A stretch of 64,000 bases of DNA from Desmodesmus armatus (GCA_007449985.2 VIIQ02000294.1:1-64000); one strand, 5' to 3'. Counted from the stretch's first letter, positions 23,001 to 32,137 are shown. Program-made: numbers and translations. Notes: generated by a model not told the origin, from the sequence alone.

Positions 23001-25368
23001 GGGTGCAACGGGGGCGCACTTGATGCGGCTCAGTCAGCACATACTTAGGTGGCATCAGCACATAATCAATGATGGAGCGCTGGGCACTGTCATCGGGTTG
23101 ACCTGGCGCAGCGGGGCGAACACGTGTGTAGGCGGGCTGGTGTGTGCCAGAGACAAGGCAGGACATGCGATTGTTGAGAGTGTACAGGCCAGCACTGCGC
23201 AAGAAGTCAATGAGAGCAAGGCCTGCAGGGTTGGTCACGGTCTCCCCCCATCGGCCAATGTGCTGGTTGTCTTCAGAAGCAGAGCCCACTCGGCTGTTCA
23301 GGTCTCCCATGATCACAACCTCACCGCACTGCTTAAAACGCTCCACATCTGCGGCAAGTTGGTTGTAGGACTCAGTGGCAGCAGCGACAGTATCCAAGGC
23401 ACTGGGGGGCAGGTACACACAGCCAACAAACAAGGGACGTTCCCTCCGGCGGTGGCTGTCAATCTCTAGCCAAATACTTTCAGGGACAGCAGTGTCAAAG
23501 TGTGCCTTAGTGACAGGTCCCAGCATACGGGAAACATAGAAACCTACCCCCCCACCTTGTTGGTCCTGTCTGGGCTTGCTGATGAATGTGTAGCCAGAGA
23601 TGTCATGTGGCTTGCATTTCCCCTCCCATGTTTCTGTCACCCCAAGGACGTCAAGGTTGAGGTGGCGGATGATGGCTTCCACTTCCACTGTTGTAATTGC
23701 GCTAAGGCCACATGCATTGACATGTCCCATGTTTACCCCGCCCTGTGTCCATGCTGTGTTAGCCGCTCGCACCAAACCAGCAGCATGCCTGCGGCGCCTA
23801 CGTGCATCTGCTCGGGCTGCTCGTTGTGTTGGGTTAGTGGGGTTGGGTTGGCGAGGGGTGGTGGCAGGTTGGGATTGTTGGTCTTGGTCCTGGCTTTCCG
23901 GTGTTCGGCCTGCATCGGAGGGGGCAAGGGGGGCTCCAAGGGCAATCAATTTATCACGGAGGTTAGAGGGGATACGAGCATTTGCAGGCAGAACATGGCG
24001 CAGCGCCTCTGTGACGCTCATCAGCTCAGTGTCATCATCAGTGTAGCACACCCTGTAGTTGTATGGCAGGCTCTCACGGGGGTCTAGGCTGATGACACCA
24101 TAGCATGTGCCATGGCCAGGGAACCTCTTGCGCACCACGGTGTTATCAGGGATTCTCTGAGGCAGTCGCTGAGGGGTTGTCTGCGTTGCTGCCTCTGGTG
24201 CCAGGTGCTTGCCATGTTGGAGCAGTGGTCTGTGATGTGTTTTGGGGACCTCCCACCAGCTGTGTGCCATGCTCTCACACACTTCTTGCACAGTCATGCT
24301 AGATGGGAGTGTACATGTAGTTAAAAAGCTGACAGTGTATGCGGCAGCAGCGTCCTCCCCTACAGCAGGGAGGGCCACTCCCCAGTGCTTGTTCCGGCCA
24401 GATTTCAGCATGACTACAACACTGCGCTTAGGCATGCCCTGTAGTGTTACGGGGTCGCTGGAGCGAGGTGGCGGAGTAGCCAGCTGTTGCGACTGTGTGG
24501 GCAGTGTGCTGTCAGCAGTTGAGGGGGTAGCCATTTCATCCAGGTCAGTAAGGGCAGCAAAGCGGTTAGTTTCAGCTGGTGGTGTGGTTTGTTTGGGTAG
24601 GGTATGCCCGTCCTCACACAGCACTACACGCCAGCCTAGGACAGCTCGAAGGGTGTGAGCTACTGCATCCCTGTTACTCTTCAGGGCCTGTTGGTATGCT
24701 GCTGGAATACCAGCCAGACGCACCCTGGTGGCAGAGGTGGTGTCCCGCTCAGCAGTGTTGCCCAGCCACTGTGTCCGACCCATAGCAAGGGCAGCCAGAG
24801 CAGTAGTGAGCCCAGAGTGCATGTTGTTCACCTGTCTTCCAGCATTCGCCAGCAGCATCCGGAATTGTGTGCCATCATGGTCGATGACCATCTCACTTCT
24901 CACGCCGAAGATGACAGCATAGAGGCCGTAGGTGGGGCCGCTGTGGGCGGGCCTGTGCAGATTACTTCCTGCAGGGGCAGCAGCACGGGCACGGGGGGCA
25001 AGAGGGGCAGGCCGGGGAGCGAGGGGGGCAGGACGGGGGGCCAGAGGGGCAGACGGAGCACGCATGGCAGCACCGGGGGTTGGGGCGGGCGTCTGTAAAG
25101 TGTTTGTAGGTCTAGGCATGCCATCGCAGTGTACACGTTGCCACCCGCCCTGCACGAAGACATATGAGGCATAATCAGGGCAAGGGGGGGCAGTGGAGGG
25201 GCCAACACCAAATTGTGGGTCAGTGATTGTCCGGCGCTGGCCATTGATAAGCACATAGTACGTGGGAGCAGCCGGGGCAGGGCCACAGGACCGCAGGCCA
25301 GCCGCACGCTGGGCAGCCTGGGTCCCTGTGGCCCTGCTGCCCTGCGCTGCTTGGCATGGCGTCTGCAT
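20002..25368 (-). CDS. LINE polyprotein: endonuclease, reverse transcriptase, zinc finger
   Basis: 1788 codons without interruption. Residues 1-540 are Pro/Ala/Thr-rich, a nucleic-acid-binding-type N-terminus with no clear zinc knuckle. The apurinic endonuclease spans ~545-820 (HVNACGLSA, GVTETWEGK, GDLNSRVG at ~687, TSDHFPVWF). A coiled, charged linker follows. Reverse transcriptase motifs: YRPITLGSAIDK, QQGFRPGRSS (~1199), FVDIEKAYDTVW, GDTLATTMFNVYI, catalytic YADD (~1336) and YKYLGVTINN. Near the end (~1691-1710) is the Cys/His motif CPSCKQHAETPTHFLLEC, as in L1-type LINEs. All catalytic motifs look complete, so this copy may be able to move. Confidence 0.95.
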   Translation of the reverse strand: MQTPCQAAQGSRATGTQAAQRAAGLRSCGPAPAAPTYYVLINGQRRTITDPQFGVGPSTAPPCPDYASYVFVQGGWQRVHCDGMPRPTNTLQTPAPTPGAAMRAPSAPLAPRPAPLAPRPAPLAPRARAAAPAGSNLHRPAHSGPTYGLYAVIFGVRSEMVIDHDGTQFRMLLANAGRQVNNMHSGLTTALAALAMGRTQWLGNTAERDTTSATRVRLAGIPAAYQQALKSNRDAVAHTLRAVLGWRVVLCEDGHTLPKQTTPPAETNRFAALTDLDEMATPSTADSTLPTQSQQLATPPPRSSDPVTLQGMPKRSVVVMLKSGRNKHWGVALPAVGEDAAAAYTVSFLTTCTLPSSMTVQEVCESMAHSWWEVPKTHHRPLLQHGKHLAPEAATQTTPQRLPQRIPDNTVVRKRFPGHGTCYGVISLDPRESLPYNYRVCYTDDDTELMSVTEALRHVLPANARIPSNLRDKLIALGAPLAPSDAGRTPESQDQDQQSQPATTPRQPNPTNPTQRAARADARRRRRHAAGLVRAANTAWTQGGVNMGHVNACGLSAITTVEVEAIIRHLNLDVLGVTETWEGKCKPHDISGYTFISKPRQDQQGGGVGFYVSRMLGPVTKAHFDTAVPESIWLEIDSHRRRERPLFVGCVYLPPSALDTVAAATESYNQLAADVERFKQCGEVVIMGDLNSRVGSASEDNQHIGRWGETVTNPAGLALIDFLRSAGLYTLNNRMSCLVSGTHQPAYTRVRPAAPGQPDDSAQRSIIDYVLMPPKYVLTEPHQVRPRCTLQVETQHKLSTSDHFPVWFTLPHPVHRSPPPTFWQPKPNTYKLTLPKTALTQEDWEQREAYPKALEEHFEDFPELLTKLKDDVAAGTMQPSTACEKAKALICERINAAVDATIGFGRPRRHPSSRVPIVRTRAVKDAVKDRDMAAADLLEISTTDPLNTAAIATAQVQVKEAQASLKATVTEARQRHTDRLIAEVDSCRRGNDGKGMWKALKALGGSRDSTRTGPAALRNPNGAGLVTDAQGICEILANHYEQVSSTSTHYRNDDFDAQHRATIEAQVKEHLEQTSFTEEGPAGLSQPIAEEEVQAQCHRLNNNKAPSPLDNIQNELLKYGGNALTPHLTSFFQMQFEYEMKAKTCGVITPIYKKGDPIEAKNYRPITLGSAIDKLYNLVINGRIMTFLEDNDKLHDGQQGFRPGRSSVDNIYMLKTCLDARCQQKLDTYLLFVDIEKAYDTVWRAGLLWHLWQKGITGKMFRVLANMVDNTPTKIMYNGAFSRVMHPDMGWEQGDTLATTMFNVYIDSVLHQVWEEHEGIPVPVRSGETAAKLTALLYADDLAGVTSTPEAMQRLVDSTRAALTKWQLRASVNPTDTSKTAIMKVLGGCASARRSAAAATRMDSSAQTYKWGDITIPQVTSYKYLGVTINNTNTWDDHFEARMKSGTKAAAAQRKVLTQVRLPAHLRKLTLTTIVQPVVTYAAQVWAQPIQSLRKKLDSWQMGLTTRAFHCPANTSHICLQQELGLFPLHVTCDTLAIRYWHHLENTPTDRLLYKIHTAWSGKYHPWGQNMQRLLTEYNIDTSTPKEVSKANFKGHVEARAINYLRSYWTQPPRNLGGSVHSRYMADIGIGELTPRRPKLRTYLHTLTTTPHLESCRAASLFMHFRLETLPLNAFHSHTRHRETAAARNARQLCPSCKQHAETPTHFLLECPAYSIPRSMPHIADCIADAQASPTQAPWRQLLNQPLMANYILRAWDIRRAALAGREANGGSSMALTPGPAADITGEQ

Positions 25369-25419
25369 TGTCCTGTGGTCCTGAAGTTAGGAACATGGGG
25401 CTCATAGGCAAGGGGGCTA

Positions 25420-26200
25420 GGGGCTACCGCAGTCATTCTGCACACCACGCGGCGGGGCACACAGCATGGGGTGAGGAGTTAGAGGTCACAGGATCGGCCA
25501 GGCGGCTGACTTCTGAACACCCACACCATACCAAGGCTGCAGCATGGAAGTGCAGAGGACTGCTGGGTGGCTGCTGTTAGGCTGCTGCTGGCTGTTGCTG
25601 CAGTTGGGGGCTGTGCACACTGTCGCATGTACGTCTCTGGGGGACCATCTGCAGAGTCTGTCAGCTGGGATTGGTGCAGTTGGCAAGGCTGCACAGGCAG
25701 ACACTCTGTACACCAAGCAGCGCAGCACACAGCACAGGGTGAGGGATTAGAGGTCACAGGATCGGCCGAGCGGCTGCCATCTGATCACTCGACACCATGA
25801 GGGCTGGAGCATGGTCAGGCAGAGGCTGCTGGTGGGCTGCTGTCGAGCTGTTGCTGGCAGTCGCTGCAGCTGGGGACTGAACTCTGTCATAGGGCTGTCT
25901 CGTTGGGGCCAGTGGGTAGGAAGACCACCTGCTGTGGAATGGAGACCATCTGCTGATCAGGTGCAGTTGGCTAGGCTGCACATGCAGGTTGACCAGCTGT
26001 TGCCACAAGCTGTGCTGTGCAGGGCAAAGCATTACCATGCCGGTGGAGACATTCGCAGGGCCTACTGTGGGTGCAAGTAGCGAGGATGCAGTGTAGCCCA
26101 CTCCCCAGTGCGCCTCATAGGGGTGTGCTGCTGATGCACCTGCTCTTGAAGGGCAGCCACTCTCCCGACCGGGCTGCTGTGCCCTAACACTCATTTGCTG
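25420..26200 (-). promoter_or_regulatory. Tandem-repeated 5' untranslated region of the L1-like LINE
   Basis: AGAGGTCACAGGATCGGCC occurs at 25480 and again at 25749 (period 269), and TGCAGTTGGC.AGGCTGCACA at 25677 and 25964. Repeated monomers ahead of the ORF are a known layout for LINE promoters; that role here is inferred. Confidence 0.65.
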
Positions 26201-26256
26201 GTCCTACTGATCAAATGGTATGGGTTCTGATGGTGGCGTCCACTGGTGGGGGTGTA

Positions 26257-26264
26257 AGCATCAA
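26257..26264. repeat. Target-site duplication of the L1-like LINE (right)
   Basis: AGCATCAA, identical to 19607-19614. Confidence 0.8.
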
Positions 26265-26334
26265 GACAGCACCCCTGCTGTTGCTGATGTTCAAAAAGTC
26301 AACTCTTCGCACAGCTGCCATCTGCCTCTGCTAG
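26265..26334 (+). pseudogene. 3' end of the LINE-interrupted secreted-protein gene
   Basis: Removing the LINE and one copy of the duplication joins GACAGCATCAA to GACAGCACCC and keeps the frame open for about 24 more codons (KTAPLLLLMFKKSTLRTAA, ICLC) to TAG at 26332-26334. This supports both the element limits and the host frame. The other part of the gene is at 18857-19612. Confidence 0.55.
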
Positions 26335-26359
26335 CCCCCTAAACCTATGAGCTACATGA

Positions 26360-26600
26360 AAGGAACCTGTTGCGTAGACGGCGCGCCCGAAGGCGCGCTA
26401 GGCACGAAGAAAATTTGAAACTGTCCGGTAGGTGATGTGCGTGCCTAGGGCCCGCTGTGGGCTCCCAGGAGGGCTGTGCTTGGTCAGATAAGGTTATATA
26501 CGATGGTAAGGTTCACGAAAGTGGCGATTCGCGTCAGCCAGACGCCGGCTCCGTTCTTCCGGCCGGTGGGGATGGATAGATGGATAGATGGATAGAAGGA
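26360..26600 (+). mobile_element. Possible 3' end of a truncated retroelement with GGATAGAT tail
   Basis: A GC-rich stretch (GGCGATTCGCGTCAGCCAGA, then CGCCGGCTCCGTTCTTCCGG) is followed by three copies of the octamer GGATAGAT (26571-26597). A short tandem tail next to a unique stretch resembles the two LINE ends in this window. No reading frame remains, so this is a suggestion. Confidence 0.4.
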
Positions 26601-26601
26601 T

Positions 26602-26659
26602 GCATATGTCATCTTGTGAACACCACAGCAGCATATGTCATCTTGTGAACACCACAGCA
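26602..26659. repeat. 29-bp perfect tandem duplication
   Basis: GCATATGTCATCTTGTGAAC followed by ACCACAGCA occurs twice head to tail, and GCATATG starts a third time at 26660. Confidence 0.95.
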
Positions 26660-26754
26660 GCATATGGGTATCAACTCGTGCTTGGCTTATGCTCCCAACG
26701 CGGTTGACTGCCTATCGGCTCCAGAAGGAAGGTTCTGGCTGTGTATCACCCAAG
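26660..26754 (+). CDS. Candidate first visible exon of the modular lectin gene
   Basis: An open segment ending at CCCAAG before a GTAACT donor. In the phase-0 frame it ends YRLQKEGSGCVSPK and would join in frame to the exon starting at 26864 (GYGNGTCGPTYF). The frame that starts MGINSCLAYAPNAVDC also looks protein-like but gives a phase that does not fit. The gene start is not established. Confidence 0.35.
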
Positions 26755-26863
26755 GTAACTCCAGATTGCTCCCTCCCTCCCTCCCTCCCTCCCCCCCCCC
26801 CCCCCCCCCCCCCCCCCCGCTGTGCACGCGCGCACACAAGTAACTGCAACATGTTAACTTGAG

Positions 26864-27400
26864 GGCTACGGCAATGGTACATGCGGCCCCACTTACTTCA
26901 TGGGGCATACGTGGGGCCGTGTACATAAATTTGACACTACGCCAAGATATGGTGATTTGACATGGGAGCTTGATCGACATTATCAACCTGGACTTATGTG
27001 GTTGCACGCTTTGTTGGTGTGGCATGCAGATGGGACAGTCCCGTTGCAAGATAGGAGCGCCTCCCCGCTGCGTGTGTACTGGTCATCAAGCGTAACATCA
27101 CAAGGGATGGGGGAGAGGTGGTTATGCTTTGGGCAAGACAGCCTTGATGCCATACAGTTCAATCCTGATGGCAGCGGTACTGTATACTTCAGGATTGCAT
27201 ATGGCAATGTGCTCAGTGGTGGCAGTGTACCTTACAAGCTGTACATTCAGGTTGGTGCGGACTGTACAGTTGGATGGTACAATCACAATTACAGTGACAC
27301 TTACGGTCTTTGGCATGGCAAAACCCTGCAGCTGCAACCCGCAAGGGAGCTCCTGGGGGATAAACATGTTGTCCACCAAACAACAAGACAGTTCATACCA
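26864..27400 (+). CDS. Extracellular-type exon, lectin-like N-terminal region
   Basis: Open from about 26864 past 27400. It encodes GYGNGTCGPTYFMGHTWGR, WLHALLVWHADGTVPLQDRS, FNPDGSGTVYFRIAYGN and CTVGWYNHNYSDTYGLWHGK. The DGTV..RVYWSS and DGVLSVMGRN-like patterns (the latter in the next exon) resemble repeats of bulb-type mannose lectins, but the match is loose. The exon's 3' border was not fixed. It begins the plus-strand modular gene of 26.6-36.9 kb. Confidence 0.5.
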
Positions 27401-27429
27401 TCAGCATGTCACTTGTGTTGCTGCATGAG

Positions 27430-27595
27430 CGCACAACCTTCCCTTGGGTCAACTTACCACCATAACTGTGTCGTGTTGGTGATGCAGGATGACGGTGTGT
27501 TGTCAGTGATGGGGCGTAACTGTGAATACATTAAGACGGTTGGCACAAATCAGACGATGCCTGTCTTGGTGTCCCAGTGCTGGCCTCCATCAGGA
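27430..27595 (+). CDS. Exon with HNCVVLVMQDDGVLSVMGRN segment
   Basis: The same open frame runs on through HNCVVLVMQDDGVLSVMGRN and PVLVSQCWPPSG, then meets GTGAGT at about 27597. The LVMQDDGVLSVM stretch is the best match to a bulb-lectin-like repeat. A partial copy of its 3' border (GTGCTGGCCTCCATCAG plus GTGAGT) occurs at 27852-27875. Confidence 0.45.
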
Positions 27596-27639
27596 AGTGA
27601 GTGCAGGGTTGAACGTAAAGGGTGGGTGCACGCACATTG

Positions 27640-27670
<31 letters not shown>

Positions 27671-28115
27671 CCTAAGCATGCCCGCCCCCCCCCCTCTCCC
27701 GGGAAAGCACCGCAGTGGCATAGCCTCAGGTTGTGGGGGTGAATGGGACTCTGGCTTCCATCCATGCACCGCACTTGCCGAGTGTAGCCGATTTGTATCA
27801 TGAGTCAAGTCTCAACATGCATTCAAACGGTGCATGTGTTGGTGCCCCAGTGCTGGCCTCCATCAGGGTGTGAGTCCAGAGGGAGGCCGAGGGGAAGGCC
27901 GAAGGGCGGGAAGGCCGAAGGGCGGGAGGCAAGAGGGCGGGCGGGCGGGTGGGTGGGCGGGTGGGTGGGCGGGTGGGCAGGGGGGGGGGAGAAGGGGGAG
28001 AGGGAGGCTGAATGGAGGGGGGAGAAGGGGGGGGGGGTGGAGGGGGATAGGGGGCTACCTGTCTCTGACAGTGAGACTCTGGCGTCCATCATGCACCACA
28101 CTCTGCCAAGTGAAA
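27545..28115. repeat. ~275-300-bp tandem duplication of an exon 3' border
   Basis: CCAGTGCTGGCCTCCATCAG with a following GTGAGT occurs at about 27576 and 27848, and GACTCTGGC.TCCATC..TGC with CACCGCACTTGCC occurs at about 27750 and 28074. Poly-C and poly-G/GGGC runs separate the parts. Confidence 0.75.
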
Positions 28116-28242
28116 CACGGCATGCTGGATGGTTGCAACCATATACAAACTGGGCATATTGTGCAAACTATGCCACACTAGCAGTGCGAAGTTGGGCCAA
28201 CTGCCTGATGGACCTCACTATTGTCCATCAATGTCAATGCAG

Positions 28243-28683
28243 GCAAAGAAGTGGCGGTCCCTGTGCTGGACCCAAACTTCAGCAAGCGGTGGTTGATGTA
28301 CAAAGATGCCATAGACTTCACAACTGCGCAGGCTGTGTGCAACGCCCAAAACGGCGACCTCGTCTCCATCAGAAACCGGGAGGAACATGATCGCTACTAC
28401 CAAGCATTTGCAGGAGTCAACCCCCGCGTTTGGGTGGGATTGCGCACACCTTCGTCAATCTTTACAGCAAACCGACAGGATTGGAAGTGGTTGAGTACGG
28501 GAGAGTCTCCCGACGTTGCGGGTTTGTACAACGCCTGGGCAGCAGGACAGCCTGCAAGCCTTGCATACCCGGGGTACCTTCCGCAGCAAAATTTGTGTGC
28601 AAGTGCGTGGCTGGAATCACCCGGAAGTGGATATTTGTACGCAACCCCTTGTGACATGTAGCTTCCCTTTGCTTGTGAGATAG
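28243..28683 (+). CDS. C-type lectin domain exon, with in-frame TAG near its end
   Basis: Between TCAATGCAG and a GTGAGT donor, phase 1 in and phase 1 out. C-type lectin landmarks in order: KRWLMYKDAIDFTTAQAVCN, NGDLVSIRNREEHD, VWVGLRTP, DWKWLSTGE, AWAAGQPAS, NLCASAW, then PCDM, stop, LPFACEI. The TAG at 28659-28661 replaces the AAG seen in the neighbouring partial copy (28955 region), so it is a nonsense change inside the last strand of the domain. Calcium-site residues (EPN/QPD type, WND) are only partly kept, so sugar binding is uncertain. Confidence 0.8.
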
Positions 28684-28869
28684 GTGAGTATAATACAAGA
28701 TTGATTGCTGCGGCCTTGGTGGCTTGATTTGTTTGCACACATACGTACGCAGTTGGGTGTTTGCTCTCCCTTACGGAGATAGATACGGACGATGCTTTTG
28801 GGGGGTTTGGAGGGGCATGACAAGCTAAGATTGGGAGGCCGGTTGTACAGAAGGTCGTGCTGTCACCTA

Positions 28870-28970
28870 CGTAAGGTTCTCGCCAAGAAGTTTGAAAGTC
28901 CAGGAGATGGATGTATGTATGCGGCCATATGCAGGATGAAGCTCCCCTTTGCTTCTGAGATAGGTGAGCA
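28870..28970 (+). pseudogene. Partial duplicate of the C-type lectin exon 3' end
   Basis: It encodes KKFESPGDGCMYAAICRMKL then PFASEIG and a GTGAGC donor, parallel to the end of the exon at 28243-28683 (ESPGSGYLYATPCDM.LPFACEIG). The following intron is also copied (GGCTTGATTTGTTT in both). The period is about 290 bp. The domain's conserved second-last Cys is Ser here. No start of the domain remains. Confidence 0.75.
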
Positions 28971-29304
28971 TCACTGATTGTTGTTGTCTTGGCGGCTTGA
29001 TTTGTTTTTTATGAAGTCGGGTGTTTGTTTGCTTTCTTATATGCATTGTGGCAGATGATTGGTGGTGGTGAGGGTGGGGGGGGGGGGGTGGGGGGTGGGG
29101 GGGGGGGGGGGCATTACATGGCAACTTGGGAGGCCGGCCTCGTAAGGGGGACAAGCTGCCAATAGCACACATTTTTAACGTCCCCTTTGGAGCTGCCAAC
29201 TGTCTGGCAAAACAGGCTCTTCAAGACAAGTGACTCCCATAGCAATGGACCTCCACCGCATCTGCTCACGATGCCATCGGTGCTTTTGTGTTGTGATTGT
29301 GCAG

Positions 29305-29469
29305 CTGGCTGTAAGGCCGCCATTGACAAAAAGTGGCTCCTCGTGAACACACCCACACAGAGGGTCCGCTACAGTCAGACGGTGTCAAGCCCATGCCGTG
29401 CACCTTACACTGGGAATGCCACGGTCAGGTGCCAACCAGATGGCAAACTGTCGTACGAAGCAGGATGTG
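29305..29469 (+). CDS. Sushi-like (CCP-type) module exon, phase 1-1
   Basis: 55 codons' worth of sequence between TTGTGCAG and GTGAGT, phase 1 at both ends. It has the four-Cys pattern with VRYSQTVSSPCRAPYTGNAT, VRCQPDGKLSYEAGC. The PDGKLSYEAGC end parallels the GQWSAIDGEC end of the module at 34980. Such modules mediate protein or glycan contacts in extracellular proteins. Confidence 0.65.
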
Positions 29470-29610
29470 GTGAGTCACTCCAAAGTTTGGGGACTGCAGC
29501 AGGAGTCATGTGTTGATGTTGTGCGGGCGGGCCGGCGGGCAGGCGGGCGCATGTGTATCTGCCATCTTCGTAATACCATGTAGTGGCTGGCATGAGTTCT
29601 TCAGCTTCAC

Positions 29611-29685
29611 AGCAGGTGTGACTTTTTTTGAACGCGACTACCAGCTTGCAGCTGAGTCATGTATGGACGATGCTATACCTGGGGT
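29611..29685 (+). CDS. Short exon candidate VTFFERDYQLAAESCMDD
   Basis: After TTCACAGCAG the frame reads VTFFERDYQLAAESCMDDAI before a GGTGTG donor-like site. Another short piece near 29781-29835 (VSLDVSTQFIPCGEYRQR) may continue it. Placement in the modular gene is by position and strand only. Confidence 0.35.
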
Positions 29686-30262
29686 GTGTGTCAGTGTCAT
29701 TGGTGGGTTGTTTATTTTTGTTTCGGGGGGGGGGTGGGCTGGTCTTCAAGACCATACAGTGTATGCTGGTCTTGCTGCAGGTTTCTCTTGATGTGTCCAC
29801 CCAGTTCATCCCATGTGGAGAGTACCGCCAGAGGTGACAGCGTTCACTTGTAACAACCTCCCCTCCCCCCCCCCCAAATGATTGATGTGTGTGTGCGGGT
29901 ATGTTGTTGGTGGTACAGCGTGTACGTGGGCTCATGTGTGGATGGGCTGGCACATTTGTGTGACGTGCACGCAGCTGCCTGTGTGAGTAAGCATGCGTGC
30001 ACATGTGCATGCGGGAGGGCGGGCACATGTGCGTGCACCCTGGCAAGCGTTTGTGTACGTGCTTGAGGGCAGACACACACATGTGTGTGTGTGTGCGAGG
30101 GGGGGGGGGAGTGTGTGCGCCGGGTTGATTAAATGTGCGGGGCGGCGGCGGTGGGTGCATATGCATGCTGATGTATGTCCAAGCTTACATGCCGCCTTAG
30201 TTGTGGCACAACCTAGCGCTATCTCAGATAGTCTGAAAACCATTGCCCCATCTGTTTTGCAG

Positions 30263-30348
30263 AGCGTCGCGTCCAAGTTGGCGACAAAACAATTGCATAC
30301 GTTGTGCAATGGGTGACGCAAGGTCAAGCCAAGGCTGCTTGCGCGGTG
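30263..30348 (+). CDS. C-type lectin domain 2, exon 1
   Basis: After TTTTGCAG the frame reads RRVQVGDKTIAYVVQWVTQG then QAKAACAV, the first helix and first Cys region of a C-type lectin fold. A GTGAGG donor at 30349 gives phase 0, matching the next exon. Confidence 0.5.
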
Positions 30349-30727
30349 GTGAGGTGAGTAAAGGCCTGGAACATACTTGAGAGGGCTTACAAAGCATGTG
30401 CAAGCAGGGCCGTACAATAGTATGTGCAACATCATTCACTTGCAACATGTTCCCCGCACTCATGTGACATCAGCCACAAAGGGAACACGGATGTGAGAAC
30501 GCCCAAAGGTCCTCGGTGTTTTGTACCCTCTGGTTTGTTCTGCCGTTCCCGTGACATCAGTGAATGCCAGGCTGGCATGAGCTCCTGAGCGTGATAGCTA
30601 CAGGCGCCAGTTTGACTTGATTTGGGTTACAGCACTCACAATTAATTTTACTGCCATGCACTCCTTACTAACAATAAGCATAACACTCAATGCCACCCAT
30701 TGCCTATGACTTGTCAATTCTTTGCAG

Positions 30728-30801
30728 TTGCTGACTGTGGCCACGGATGCCCAACGCAATGCACTTGTTTCAGAGGTGTCGCGCAACAACGAGTGGCGCC
30801 A
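30728..30801 (+). CDS. C-type lectin domain 2, exon 2
   Basis: After TTCTTTGCAG the frame reads LLTVATDAQRNALVSEVSRN then NEWRQ, the standard second helix region (L.TV....N..V) of a C-type lectin. The next matching exon is 1.1 kb downstream, past an inserted LTR-like stretch, and the phase across the gap does not match, so a small exon or an indel is missing. Confidence 0.55.
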
Positions 30802-31139
30802 GTGATACGTAGTGACCGTGCTAACAACGAGTAATCCAGCCGCGTATGTGCAGTCAATGCGTATGTACTGCATGTTTGACCGTTCGTTGACCTTGACGGA
30901 CCCTGGCACGGCAGTCTGCACTCTAATGGCTTCAAGCAAGTGCAGGTTGGCTTTCAAGATGTTTGGAACAACGTACGGCTGTACCCATCGCCTCGAGAAA
31001 GCCTCGTGAGCTCCTGCGCAATGTCTGACCTTCGAGAAGCGGAGCACAGCATGTCTGACATACGCAAGGCGTCAGTAGCATCGAGAAGCTTTTGGCACAG
31101 GCCGCAGTATGGCAATGCGTGCGGTGATGCAGGATGATT

Positions 31140-31760
31140 GTCGAGTAAGTTGTAGCATGAAGGGGTCAGTTTGTCCCTCTGATGCATATTGAGTGGATGG
31201 AAGCTGCAAAAGCTTCAGCATGAGAGGTTTGGAAGCTTCTGGCACTCAGAGGCTTCCAGCATTGGAGGTTTGGAAGCTTCTGTCACCCAGAAGCTTCCAG
31301 CATTGGAGGCTTGGAAGCCTCTAGTGCTGTTACTTTGTGGTTTGTGCACCTGGGGTTTAGCCCTGCAGGCACTATATAAGGCGGGCATCCCCAGCCATTT
31401 TCTCAAGACAGCCAGGCCAAAGCAGCCCAGAGAGCTTCTTCCCCTTCACAGAAAGGGTGACTCGTTTTGAGGCTAAGTCCTCCCACAGGCTAAGGCCTGC
31501 TTTCTCTGTGTAACAAACGGTCCACGGTTTCTGAGTCCAACAGGCCACTTGAGCTACTGCTCTGATTGAGGCTCGCTTTTCTGCTTACAGCCTCCTGCCT
31601 TGCATTTCAGCTATTATCCTGCCTGTCTGAGCAAACAGCAGAGCAGCAAGCTATCAACACACAGCTCGAGAGTCTCTGAGTCAAAGAGTGTTCAAACTCT
31701 CAACAGTTCTGTCGATTCAAAGTCCCCACAGCTGTACACACCTCATCTACAGCTCAACAC
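31140..31760 (+). mobile_element. LTR-like stretch with TATA box inside the lectin gene
   Basis: GC/CT-rich sequence containing GGTTTAGCCCTGCAGGCACT followed by ATATAAGGCG (TATA box at about 31371) and a ~350-bp transcribed-type leader. The upstream part has two and a half 43-bp units of TTTGGAAGCTTCTG..CAGAAGCTTCC. The layout is like a solo LTR of a Copia element. No clean TG...CA ends with flanking duplication were found, so the limits are approximate. Confidence 0.4.
31205..31330. repeat. 43-bp palindromic direct repeats
   Basis: GGTTTGGAAGCTTCTG, CA-rich spacer and GCTTCCAGCATTGGA occur two and a half times; each unit contains the inverted pair GGAAGCTTCT/AGAAGCTTCC. Confidence 0.85.
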
Positions 31761-31931
31761 CCCCCAACAGCAAAGGGGTTAGTGCCTGGTGTGAGTCCCT
31801 CAGGGCCAGCACAACGCACAGCCTAAGGCAGTGAAGCTAGCAACACCCCTTCCCCTCTCTGCCACTGCCTGCTATCCTGCCACCCGTTGTGCACAAAGGC
31901 ACCCGACCACACCGGCATCCCCCCCTTTCAG

Positions 31932-32137
31932 GCTACAAGGCACAAGGCATCGACAACACATGGGTTGGCCTAGAGGCCATGATAATGGTGCCCACAACCA
32001 ACAAAGCCAATTTCAAGTGGCTTAGTACGGGAAGGGCCCCAAGCCTTGACTGGTGGGCTCCGTTGGAACCAAACAATGCGCAGGGCGCAGAAGGCATATG
32101 TGTGACTCAGGGGACGAGTACCCCGGCACATGGAACG
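31932..32137 (+). CDS. C-type lectin domain 2, exon 3 (one-base break)
   Basis: From CCCCCTTTCAG the frame reads GYKAQGIDNTWVGLEAM, FKWLSTGRAPS, WWAPLEPNNAQGAEGICVTQ, the canonical WVGL...W...EPNN...C of C-type lectins; EPN is the mannose-type calcium motif. After CVTQG the frame is off by one: with one more G in the GGGG/GGG run near 32111-32113 it would read DEYPGTWN and exit in phase 1, which joins to the next exon as D-LNC, restoring the WND motif. A single missing base is therefore likely. Confidence 0.75.

Larger units (their letters stand above)
19615..26256 (-). mobile_element. Full-length L1-like LINE, 6.64 kb, intact ORF
   Basis: On the minus strand the element has a 5' untranslated region with ~270-bp tandem repeats (about 25420-26200), one 1788-codon ORF, a ~390-bp 3' untranslated region, and a (TTTGA)n tail at 19615-19629. 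It is flanked by 8-bp AGCATCAA duplications. The intact ORF and perfect duplications point to a recent insertion. It lies inside the secreted-protein gene, in the opposite orientation. Confidence 0.9.

Noticed and set aside
22924..24658. Antisense frames of 130-195 codons opposite the L1-like LINE
   Set aside because: The minus strand has clear endonuclease and RT motifs; the antisense frames have none.
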